This document shows, piece after piece, positions 25,322-32,681 of a stretch of DNA of 64,000 nucleotides; position 1 is the first letter of the stretch; the number at the start of each line of letters is the position of its first letter. The DNA lies in the NCBI RefSeq assembly GCF_965216485.1, contig NZ_OZ244162.1, positions 248,001 to 312,000 on the forward strand. The letters run 5' to 3'. The notes under the pieces were generated by a model. That model made no database searches. It saw only the letters and a list, made by a program, of their open reading frames with translations, and was not told the DNA's origin. Source of the stretch: Algiphilus sp965216485 (GTDB lineage: Bacteria > Pseudomonadota > Gammaproteobacteria > Nevskiales > Nevskiaceae). Both the position numbers and the translations under genes were made by a program.

Positions 25322-26224
25322 GTGGCCCAGATCGATACCGCCCTGCTGCGAACCTTCGTCCACCTTGCGGATAGCCGCAGCTTCTCGCGCACCGCTGAAA
25401 GCATTGGACGTTCGCAGTCCTCAGTCAGCACGCAGATCCGAAAGCTCGAAGACACGCTCGATGTCCAGCTTTTCGCCCGTGATCGGCGCAATGTCCGGCT
25501 GACGCCAGAGGGCGAAAAGCTGCTCGGCTATGCCGAACAGATCCTGCGCCTCTCCGATGCGATGTTCGAGCGTTTCCGTCAGCCCGAGGTCAGCGGTGAA
25601 GTGCGCTTCGGCTCACCCGAGGATTTCGCGACGCACTATCTGCCCGAGATCCTGGCCGCCTTCGCGGACGCGCACCCCGATGTCTTTCTGCATGTCACCT
25701 GCGACCTGACCCTGCGCCTGATCGAGCAACAGCAGGGCGGCGCCCTTGACCTCATCATCATCAAACAGCATCCGGACGCACCGGCCACCGGGGCGCAACC
25801 GCTGTGGCGGGAGGCCTTGGTCTGGGTGGGAGGCGGCTTTCTGGAGCCCGGGATGGCAATGCGCGACGCCGCCGCCCGCTTCCCGCACGGGCGGGACTAC
25901 CTTCCCTTGGTGGCTTCGCCGCCGCCTTGCGTGTATCGCAGTCGCGCCATCGAGGCACTGGACGCCGCCGGCATGGAGTGGACCTCGGTCTACGCCAGCC
26001 CCAGCTTTGCCGGCACTGTGGCTGCGGTGCGCGCCGGCCTGGGCGTGACCGTGCTGCCAGCCTCACTGGTTCCGGAAGGGCTGCTCGCCTTCAGCGAGAA
26101 GGACGATTGGCCGGCGCTGCGCGATGCCGAGATCAGCATGGTGGCCCGCACCACTGATCTGCCCGCGGTCGATGCCCTCGCCGCCTTCATCCGCGACCGC
26201 ATGAGTTATCGGAAAAACAGATAA
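25322..26224 (+). CDS. LysR-family regulator of the inorganic-carbon operon
   Basis: A 300-residue LysR-type transcriptional regulator. The start is GTG at 25322 (MAQIDTALLRTFVHLADSRS); a GTG at 25316 would add two residues. The winged-helix domain occupies residues 1-60, with the recognition-helix region SIGRSQSSVSTQIRKLEDTL. The effector-binding domain covers about 90-295. It is encoded immediately upstream of and in the same direction as dabB. Two inverted repeats of LysR-site type overlap its stop codon and the gap to dabB, so it likely controls dabBA and downstream genes. It may sense a carbon metabolite, as CbbR does, but the effector is not known. Confidence 0.88.
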   Translation: MAQIDTALLRTFVHLADSRSFSRTAESIGRSQSSVSTQIRKLEDTLDVQLFARDRRNVRLTPEGEKLLGYAEQILRLSDAMFERFRQPEVSGEVRFGSPEDFATHYLPEILAAFADAHPDVFLHVTCDLTLRLIEQQQGGALDLIIIKQHPDAPATGAQPLWREALVWVGGGFLEPGMAMRDAAARFPHGRDYLPLVASPPPCVYRSRAIEALDAAGMEWTSVYASPSFAGTVAAVRAGLGVTVLPASLVPEGLLAFSEKDDWPALRDAEISMVARTTDLPAVDALAAFIRDRMSYRKNR

Positions 26225-26245
26225 GTCCTATCGAAAAAATTCGAT
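26206..26245. promoter_or_regulatory. Tandem LysR-type operator sites upstream of dabB
   Basis: TTATC-N9-GATAA (26206-26224) contains the T-N11-A core typical of LysR-regulator sites and spans the last codons and stop of the lysR gene. ATCGAA-AAAA-TTCGAT (26230-26245) is a second perfect inverted repeat whose centre lies about 22 bp further on, close to two helical turns. The region is strikingly A/T-rich compared with its surroundings. The dabB ATG is 27 bp beyond. The pair could act as recognition and activation sites. Confidence 0.6.
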
Positions 26246-26271
26246 TTACTTATTCACTACGAGACCGGAAG

Positions 26272-27693
26272 ATGCGGACATCCGGATTCTGGTGCGTGCC
26301 CATGCCGAAACACCTCATCTGGCCTGGCTGGCTGCTTTTCCTCGCCCTGTTCGCCCTTGCAGTACTGCGCTACCCCAGCGTCGTGCAGCTCGCGGGGCTG
26401 CGACTCGATGCGCTGTTCTGGCTGCTGGCCCCTTTCATCGCCTTTGTGGGCGCCAACGTCGCCCATTTCGCCGCGCGCTACATGGATGGCGAAGCCGAGG
26501 CACAGCGCTTCTGGTGGCGCCTCGCCGCCCTGCTGTTGACTGCCCTGCTCCTGGTGGCGGCCGACCACGTGCTGTGGTTCACCGCAGCGTGGACCGCCAT
26601 GGCGTGGTGGCTGGCCGATCTCATCGGCTATCGGCGCAACCAGCCTGCTGCGCGTGCGGCCGGCCGCATGGCCCGCCGCTGGCTGCTCGCTGGGTCTCTC
26701 GCTATGGGGGTGGGTCTGCTGTGGCTGAGCGTCGCCGCCGGTACCGCGTCCCTGGTGGAGATTGGCCAGCACGCCAGTGCGCAGGCCCCGCCGCTGGCAC
26801 CGCTGCTGCTGGTGATCCTCGCCGCGGTGATTCAATGTGCGCTGCCACCGGCCAGCCGCTGGCTGATGTCGTCGATGACCGCCCCCACGCCGGTATCGGC
26901 CCTGATGCACGCCGGCATGGTCAATGCGGGCGGCATTCTGGTGCTGCGGCTGGCGCCACCTTTGGCCGAAGTGCCGGGGCTGCTGCACGCCGTCTTCGTC
27001 GTCGGCGGACTCTCGGCGCTGCTTGGCAGCCTGTTTGCGCTGGTGCAGAGCGATATCAAGCGCACGCTGGCGGCCTCCACGGTGGCCCAGATGGGCTTCA
27101 TGATCGCGCAGTGCGGTTTGGGGCTGTTCGGTGCGGCGGTCGCCCATCTGATGCTGCACGGCCTGTACAAGGCCAGGCTGTTCCTGGGTGCAGGCAACGC
27201 CGTGCTGGCCACTGCACCGACACCGCGCGCGCGACCTGCACCATGGCTGTGGGCCGTCATATTGCCGAGCGCACTCCTGGCAGCAGCCGTCTTTGCCCAG
27301 GTTAGCGGCAAGCGGTGGGACGATACCGGGGCGATCCTGGTGCTCTTCGCGGCCGTGTGCGCGGTGCGCGCCGCCTTCGCGGTGGCCACGGCGCAGCAGT
27401 TATCGGCGGGCACGCGCAGCCTTGCCATTCCTTTGCTGCTGCTGCCCGGCGCCGCGGTCTACGGCGCCATCGTCGCTGCCACCGATCACCTGCTGGCGCC
27501 GCTGGGACTGGCGGATTTCGCGCAGCCACTGCATGCCGCACACGGCGTGGTGGTGCTGGCGTTCGCCGCCGTGGCGCTGTGGGACCTGAGCGGGCGGCTG
27601 CGCAGCTCAGCGCGGGTCTATGCCTGGGTGCGCGCCGCCTCGGCACCGTCCTTTGCCACCATTTCCCCGCACCGGAGTCTGCACGATGCCTGA
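26272..27693 (+). CDS. dabB: DabB, proton-channel subunit of inorganic-carbon transporter
   Basis: A 473-residue membrane protein related to NuoL/MrpA antiporter subunits, with about 12-13 helices. The antiporter-family core is clear: ASRWLMSSMTAPTPVSALMHAG near 200-220, VQSDIKRTLAASTVAQMGFM and LMLHGLYKARLFLGAGN. No other complex I or Mrp genes are nearby. The next gene is dabA (DUF2309), which identifies this as DabB, the cation-coupled membrane part of the DAB bicarbonate accumulation system. The start at 26272 has a GGAAG just before it; MPKHLIWPG at 26302 is an alternative. It overlaps dabA by 8 nt. Confidence 0.93.
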   Translation: MRTSGFWCVPMPKHLIWPGWLLFLALFALAVLRYPSVVQLAGLRLDALFWLLAPFIAFVGANVAHFAARYMDGEAEAQRFWWRLAALLLTALLLVAADHVLWFTAAWTAMAWWLADLIGYRRNQPAARAAGRMARRWLLAGSLAMGVGLLWLSVAAGTASLVEIGQHASAQAPPLAPLLLVILAAVIQCALPPASRWLMSSMTAPTPVSALMHAGMVNAGGILVLRLAPPLAEVPGLLHAVFVVGGLSALLGSLFALVQSDIKRTLAASTVAQMGFMIAQCGLGLFGAAVAHLMLHGLYKARLFLGAGNAVLATAPTPRARPAPWLWAVILPSALLAAAVFAQVSGKRWDDTGAILVLFAAVCAVRAAFAVATAQQLSAGTRSLAIPLLLLPGAAVYGAIVAATDHLLAPLGLADFAQPLHAAHGVVVLAFAAVALWDLSGRLRSSARVYAWVRAASAPSFATISPHRSLHDA

Positions 27694-29971
27694 GCGGGCA
27701 CGATTGATCGGTGAAGTTGAGGTGGCAGCACGCTCGCTGTCACCCTACTGGCCCCTTCCCGGATTCGTTGCCATCAACCCGCTGCGCGGCTGGGAGGACC
27801 GCCCCTTCGCAACCGCAGTGGCCACCGCCACACGCTATCAGGGTGGCCGCGGCTACTGGGGCGCTACCACCGAGCGCCTCGCAGATATTGACGCGCGCTG
27901 GCAGTCGGGCAGCGCCGAGGTCAACCGCCACCTCATCCAGGCACTCACGGCCTTCTGCGATCAGGGCCAGGCAGCGTGGAACATGCCCAACCGCCATCAG
28001 GGCCTGTATCGCGCCTGGCGCGCCGTGGCGCAGCACGACCCGCTGCTGCGCAGTCGTCGGCGACTGCGCACACTGCCGGATGCAGCACTGGCCTGCGTGC
28101 AGACGCTGACCGCCGATACCGCCGCGGGAGAGGCACGCATCGAGCGCCTGCGTGGCCACCTGCACGCGCTGCCTGGCTGGGCCTCCTTCGTGCGCTGGCG
28201 CGCACAGCGCGACAGCGACCCCTGGCAGCAGCATGCGCCGGTCACGGTGGTCGATTTCCTGGCCGTGCGCATGGCGCTATGTCATTGCCTGGACGTGGCG
28301 CCTGCCGAAGCCCTGGCGCATGCGCCGACGGTGGAGGATGGCATCGAGCAACTGCGCGCACGCGAGGCGCGCTGGCGGGCACCGCTGCTGCAACAGCTGG
28401 GCGCCCGCGCCCTCCCTGCGCCTTCCGACAAGCCCGCCACGGCGGCGCAGCTCGTGTTCTGCATCGATGTTCGCTCGGAGGTCTTGCGCAGACATATCGA
28501 AGCAACGGGGCCCTACGAAACCCTGGGTTTTGCCGGCTTCTTCGGCGTGCCGATGGCGTGGCAGGCGTTGGACGAATCCGATGCCGTTGCCTCCTGTCCG
28601 GTGCTGGTGGACCCGCAGCACCTGGTGCGCGAGCACGCCCATCAACGCGGCGGCAAGGCCATTCGGCAATGGCGCGGAAGACAGCGCTGGCGCCAACTCG
28701 GCAAGCGCCTGGCCGACAGCCTCAAGTCTGGGATTGCCGCCTCCTTCGCCTATGTCGAAGCCAGCGGCTGGGCCTTCGGGCTGTCCATGGCACAGGCCAA
28801 TCTCGCACCACGCCGTGAACGGCCGCAGGCGCAGCCACCGAGTACCGCCACCCATATCCGCGTGGCCGAGAGCGACGGCCACGGCATCGCGCACGATCAG
28901 CAGATCTTCTATGCGGAAGCCGCGCTCAAGACGATGGGTCTGATTGCGGATTTCGCGCCGCTGGTGGTGCTGTGTGGCCATGGCGGCGAAACCGTCAACA
29001 ACCCCTATGCCCGGGCACTCGACTGCGGCGCCTGCGGTGGGCAGTCGGGTGGGCCCAACGCCCGCGTCCTGACGCAGATCCTGAACCAGCGCCGTGTGCG
29101 CGCAGCACTAGCCACCCGTGGGATCGACATCCCGGAGACCACCGTCTTCCTGGCGGCCGAACACAACACCACCACCGATGAGGTGCGCCTGCTCGATGCC
29201 GAGGCCGTGCCACCTGACCATGCCACGGCCCTGCAGCAACTGCTCGCGGACCTGGCGCAGGCGCGCCGCCACGCCGCTGCGGAGCGCTGCCGGCAGCTAC
29301 CGAATAGCGCCGGCGACCCGGTGGCGGTGGTCGAGCAGCGCTGCAGGGACTGGTCGGAAGTCCGCCCCGAATGGGGACTTGCCGGCAACGCCGCCTTCCT
29401 GGTGGGTCCCCGCTGGCTGAGCGCAGATCTGGACCTGGAGGGGCGGTGCTTCCTGCACTCCTATGACTGGCAAAGCGATGGCCGCGGCAGGGCGCTGGAG
29501 ATCATCCTGACGGCGCCGATGGTGGTCGCCCACTGGATCAACAGCCAGTACTACTTCTCCACGGTCGACACCCAGGTTTTCGGCGCCGGCTCCAAGACCA
29601 CCCAGACGGTCGTGGGCCGCCTCGGTGTTCTGCAAGGCAATGGCAGCGATCTGATGACCGGCCTGCCGGAACAATCCGTGCTGCGACCAGATGGCCAAGC
29701 CCAGCATGAGCCACTGCGCCTGCTGACCGTGGTGCACGCGCCCCCGGAGCGGATCGAATCCGTGATCCAGCGCAATGGCGTGCTGCAGCGGCTGTTCGAC
29801 AATGAGTGGGTGGCGGTGGCGGCCATCGACCCCAGGAGCGGCGATGTCCGGCAACGCCAACCCGGCGGAAGCTGGTTGCTGCATGCTGCAGAAGAAGCGG
29901 GAGCTGCATCCACTTCACCGTCTCCATCCGCTTCCAGCCACTCAACCTCTGTCAGCGAGCACGCGCTATGA
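27686..29971 (+). CDS. dabA: DabA, zinc-dependent inorganic-carbon hydration subunit
   Basis: A 761-residue DUF2309 protein. The beta-carbonic-anhydrase-like zinc site is intact. Cys259 and Asp261 are in LVFCIDVRSE, His432 in VLCGHGGETVNNP and Cys447 in ALDCGACGGQ. The 15-residue spacing between His and Cys equals that of the characterised Halothiobacillus DabA. The N-terminal WPLPGFVAINPLRGWEDRPF is also typical of the family. With DabB it is thought to convert CO2 to bicarbonate in one direction, driven by the proton or sodium gradient. The start overlaps dabB by 8 nt and the stop overlaps the PII-like gene as ATGA. Confidence 0.95.
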   Translation: MPERARLIGEVEVAARSLSPYWPLPGFVAINPLRGWEDRPFATAVATATRYQGGRGYWGATTERLADIDARWQSGSAEVNRHLIQALTAFCDQGQAAWNMPNRHQGLYRAWRAVAQHDPLLRSRRRLRTLPDAALACVQTLTADTAAGEARIERLRGHLHALPGWASFVRWRAQRDSDPWQQHAPVTVVDFLAVRMALCHCLDVAPAEALAHAPTVEDGIEQLRAREARWRAPLLQQLGARALPAPSDKPATAAQLVFCIDVRSEVLRRHIEATGPYETLGFAGFFGVPMAWQALDESDAVASCPVLVDPQHLVREHAHQRGGKAIRQWRGRQRWRQLGKRLADSLKSGIAASFAYVEASGWAFGLSMAQANLAPRRERPQAQPPSTATHIRVAESDGHGIAHDQQIFYAEAALKTMGLIADFAPLVVLCGHGGETVNNPYARALDCGACGGQSGGPNARVLTQILNQRRVRAALATRGIDIPETTVFLAAEHNTTTDEVRLLDAEAVPPDHATALQQLLADLAQARRHAAAERCRQLPNSAGDPVAVVEQRCRDWSEVRPEWGLAGNAAFLVGPRWLSADLDLEGRCFLHSYDWQSDGRGRALEIILTAPMVVAHWINSQYYFSTVDTQVFGAGSKTTQTVVGRLGVLQGNGSDLMTGLPEQSVLRPDGQAQHEPLRLLTVVHAPPERIESVIQRNGVLQRLFDNEWVAVAAIDPRSGDVRQRQPGGSWLLHAAEEAGAASTSPSPSASSHSTSVSEHAL

Positions 29972-30330
29972 ACACCGACCAGGACATCGTCTTTCACGCC
30001 GTCAAGAAGATCGAGATCATCGTGCACGGCGACGAGGAGCATTTTGTGCGCGAACTGCTGGAGTCATCCGGCAGCACCGGCTATACGATCATCCGTGACA
30101 TCGCCGGCCGCGGTGCGCACGGCTTCCACGAAGGCCGCCTGCTGTTCAACGAGGAAGACAGCCTGATCATGTTCGTGGCGGTAGCCAGCCCCGACACCAT
30201 TCGTCGTGCCGCAAGCGGTCTCAAACCGCTGTTCGAACGCGAGTCCGGCGTGATGTTCGTTTCCGATGTCCAAGTGGTGCGCCTGGAACGCTTCGTTCGC
30301 GACGGCGCAATGTACGGACCACAGAACTAG
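29968..30330 (+). CDS. PII-like signalling protein of the DAB operon
   Basis: A 120-residue protein of the PII/PII-like fold: ferredoxin-like strands around VKKIEIIVHGDEEHFVRELLESS, a short T-loop-like segment RDIAGRGAHGFHEGR at about 44-58, and a C-terminal strand VMFVSDVQVVRLERF. It lacks the tyrosine uridylylation motif of GlnB/GlnK. It is like the small PII-like proteins found beside bicarbonate transporters (SbtB, carboxysome-linked CPII), which bind adenine nucleotides and sometimes bicarbonate. ATGA overlap with dabA implies coupled translation. The likely partner is DabA or DabB; the ligand is not predictable from the sequence. Confidence 0.85.
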   Translation: MNTDQDIVFHAVKKIEIIVHGDEEHFVRELLESSGSTGYTIIRDIAGRGAHGFHEGRLLFNEEDSLIMFVAVASPDTIRRAASGLKPLFERESGVMFVSDVQVVRLERFVRDGAMYGPQN

Positions 30331-30337
30331 GTTTCCG

Positions 30338-31867
30338 ATGAAAGACGTCATGCAGGACACGGCGCGCGACGACGCTGCGGACAAGGGAACAGCCGCCATC
30401 ACGGTGGCACACGGCGATGGCATCGGACCCGAAATCATGGAGCAGACGCTGCGCCTGCTCGATGCCGCCCACGCACGTATCAGCGTCGAGGAGATTCGCA
30501 TCGGCGAGACGCTCTACCAGGAGGGCTACAGCTCGGGCATCGCCCCCGAGGCCTGGGACACGTTGCGCCGCAATCCGGTCCTGCTCAAGGCGCCGATCAC
30601 CACGCCGCAGGGCGGCGGCTACAAGAGCCTGAACGTCACCATCCGCAAAACCCTGGGCCTGTACGCCAATGTGCGCCCGGTGCGCGCCTTCGCCCCCTTC
30701 GTGCCGAGCGCCCATCCGGCCATGGATCTGATCATCGTGCGCGAGAACGAGGAGGATCTCTACGCCGGCATCGAGCACCAGCAGACCGCCGAGGTCGTGC
30801 AATGCCTGAAGCTGGTGTCGCGACCGGGCTGCGAGCGGCTGATCCGCTATGCCTTCGAACTGGCACGTCGGGCCGGTCGCCGCAAGCTCACCTGCATGAC
30901 CAAGGACAACATCATGAAGCTCAGCGATGGCCTGTTCCATCGCGTCTTCGATGAGGTGGCCACGGAGTACCCAGAACTGGAGACAGAGCACTACATCATC
31001 GATATCGGTGCGGCGCGCCTTGCCGCCACCCCGGAACGCTTCGATGTAGTGGTCACCATGAATCTCTACGGCGACATCCTCTCCGACATCGTGGCCGAGA
31101 TTGCCGGTTCGGTGGGCTTGGGCGGTTCGGCCAATGTCGGCGACACCGTTGCCATGTTCGAGGCCATCCACGGCTCGGCACCGGATATCGCCGGTCAGGG
31201 CAAGGCCAATCCAGCCGGGCTGATGCAGGCCGCCTGCCTGATGCTGACGCACCTTGGCCAGGCCGAGACCGCCTCGCACATGGGCAATGCCCTGCTGCGC
31301 ACCCTCGAAGACGGCATCCACACGGCGGATCTGGGCCATTCAAGCCACACCAAGCGACGGGTCGGGACAAAGGCCTTCGCCGACGCGGTCATTGCCCGGC
31401 TGGGCGAGTCCCCGCGCCATCTTGCCTCCTTCCCCCCAGGCGACGACCGCGGCCCGATCCAGGTCCGGACGCGCGCGGCTACCAAGCCGAAGAAGCAGCT
31501 GGTGGGCGTCGATGTCTTTCTGGATTGGGACATGCCCAACCGGCAGGCGGCGGTGCTGGGCAAGGCGCTGGAAGCACTGACCGGCGACGAGTTCCAGCTA
31601 AAGATGGTCACCAACCGCGGCGTCAAGGTCTACCCGGGCGGTTTTCCCGAAACCTTCTGCACGGATCACTGGCGCTGTCGATTCGTATCGTGTGCGGCGC
31701 GACTGTCCGATGACGGCAGCACCATGCTGGAGTCTAAGCCGTTGGCACCGGAATGCATTCCGGCGCTGCTCCTGCGCATCGCCCAGGCTGGTTTCCACTG
31801 CATCAAGACCGAGCATCTCTACGAGTTCGACGGCGAGCGGGGCTACTCCCTCGGACAGGGCGAGTAG
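30338..31867 (+). CDS. icd: Isocitrate dehydrogenase, long type, NAD-type cofactor site
   Basis: A 509-residue beta-decarboxylating dehydrogenase. The substrate motif TTPQGGGYKSLNVTIRKTLG (about 88-107) and YANVRPVRAF match isocitrate dehydrogenases. The metal-binding MNLYGDILSDIVAE lies at about 241-254. The C-terminal 150-residue extension, with a separate small domain (LVGVDVFLDWDMPNRQAAVL onward), places it with Rickettsia/Thermus-type long enzymes rather than the 416-residue E. coli type. In HGSAPDIAGQ the cofactor positions are Asp283-Ile284, which in this family favours NAD+; E. coli has Lys-Tyr for NADP+. The start is 7 nt after the PII-like stop, so it is part of the dab operon. Confidence 0.9.
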   Translation: MKDVMQDTARDDAADKGTAAITVAHGDGIGPEIMEQTLRLLDAAHARISVEEIRIGETLYQEGYSSGIAPEAWDTLRRNPVLLKAPITTPQGGGYKSLNVTIRKTLGLYANVRPVRAFAPFVPSAHPAMDLIIVRENEEDLYAGIEHQQTAEVVQCLKLVSRPGCERLIRYAFELARRAGRRKLTCMTKDNIMKLSDGLFHRVFDEVATEYPELETEHYIIDIGAARLAATPERFDVVVTMNLYGDILSDIVAEIAGSVGLGGSANVGDTVAMFEAIHGSAPDIAGQGKANPAGLMQAACLMLTHLGQAETASHMGNALLRTLEDGIHTADLGHSSHTKRRVGTKAFADAVIARLGESPRHLASFPPGDDRGPIQVRTRAATKPKKQLVGVDVFLDWDMPNRQAAVLGKALEALTGDEFQLKMVTNRGVKVYPGGFPETFCTDHWRCRFVSCAARLSDDGSTMLESKPLAPECIPALLLRIAQAGFHCIKTEHLYEFDGERGYSLGQGE

Positions 31868-31897
31868 GCACGCGGCCTTGCTTGCACTTTGAGCCGA

Positions 31898-31923
31898 CGC
31901 CGGCGCTCAGCGCAGCGCCGGCG
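31898..31923. terminator. Hairpin at the icd-mtfA convergent junction
   Basis: A perfect 10-bp stem (CGCCGGCGCT / AGCGCCGGCG) with a 6-nt loop spans the mtfA stop codon, 31 nt after the icd stop. There is no T-run. It may act as a shared, weak terminator for the convergent genes. Confidence 0.45.
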
Positions 31924-32677
31924 GGAAAACGAGCCCCTTGGCTTCGAAACCGAAGTACTCGGCCAACAGCCGGTACAGCGCCGGGTGTACCGCATCCAGT
32001 GCCTCGGGGCGCTGGAAGAAGGCCTCGACGGCTACCGCGAAGAACTCGGCGGGCCCTTCCAGGGCGTAATCGTCCAGTACCGGCGACGCCGCCTGCTCGA
32101 AGTCTGCCCACGCTGCCTGCATGGTGTCGGACCAGCTCCGCGTCGGCGCCCCCACGGGCGCACCCTCGCCGCCGCTCATCGCATCAAGCTGGTGGGCGAA
32201 CTCATGGACCGCCACGTTGTGCTCGGCGCCAGTGAGCGCCGCCTCGACCTCGTCCCAGGCCAGCAGCACGCGGCCATTGTCTTCGGACAGCCCGCTGTGC
32301 AGCACCTCCTCATCAGACACCAGACCGGCTTCGTCGGGGAAATCCTGCGGCACCCAGAAGGGGGCCGGATAGACCAGCAGGGCCCGCAGCTGCGGCATCG
32401 GTCGCCTGACGCGCAGGCACAGCAGCGCCGCCAGGCCGCACAACATCGCCGCCATGCGGGGGCTGAGTTCGAGACCATCGCAGCCATGCAGGTGCAGGCG
32501 TTGCAGCAGTTGCTGGGTATGCGCGAGGTGGCGATCGCGCTGGGCGGCTGTCAGCAGGGCGCGCCAGGGCAGAGATTCATCCAGCCAGACCTGCAGTGGG
32601 CGATCGGCGATGCGGCTGCGACGCCGCGCCCACCAGGCTGCCAGGCTACTGACGCCGTTTGAGCGCTGAGCTGCCAC
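31907..32677 (-). CDS. mtfA: MtfA-type zinc peptidase (M90)
   Basis: A 256-residue protein of the MtfA/M90 family. The zinc-binding HEFAH is at residues 158-162 and the third ligand is in EFFAVAVEAFF, as in E. coli MtfA. The N-terminal region (LPWRALLTAAQRDRHLAHTQ) is also typical. In E. coli MtfA binds the glucose repressor Mlc and is a weak aminopeptidase; whether the Mlc link exists here is unknown. The start lies 4 nt after the uvrD stop, so the two genes are probably co-transcribed. Confidence 0.93.
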   Translation of the reverse strand: MAAQRSNGVSSLAAWWARRRSRIADRPLQVWLDESLPWRALLTAAQRDRHLAHTQQLLQRLHLHGCDGLELSPRMAAMLCGLAALLCLRVRRPMPQLRALLVYPAPFWVPQDFPDEAGLVSDEEVLHSGLSEDNGRVLLAWDEVEAALTGAEHNVAVHEFAHQLDAMSGGEGAPVGAPTRSWSDTMQAAWADFEQAASPVLDDYALEGPAEFFAVAVEAFFQRPEALDAVHPALYRLLAEYFGFEAKGLVFPPALR

Positions 32678-32681
32678 GACG

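Noticed and set aside
26272..27693. Complex I or Mrp antiporter gene
   Set aside because: The NuoL-like sequence stands alone, followed by an overlapping DUF2309 gene, so DabB is the better call.
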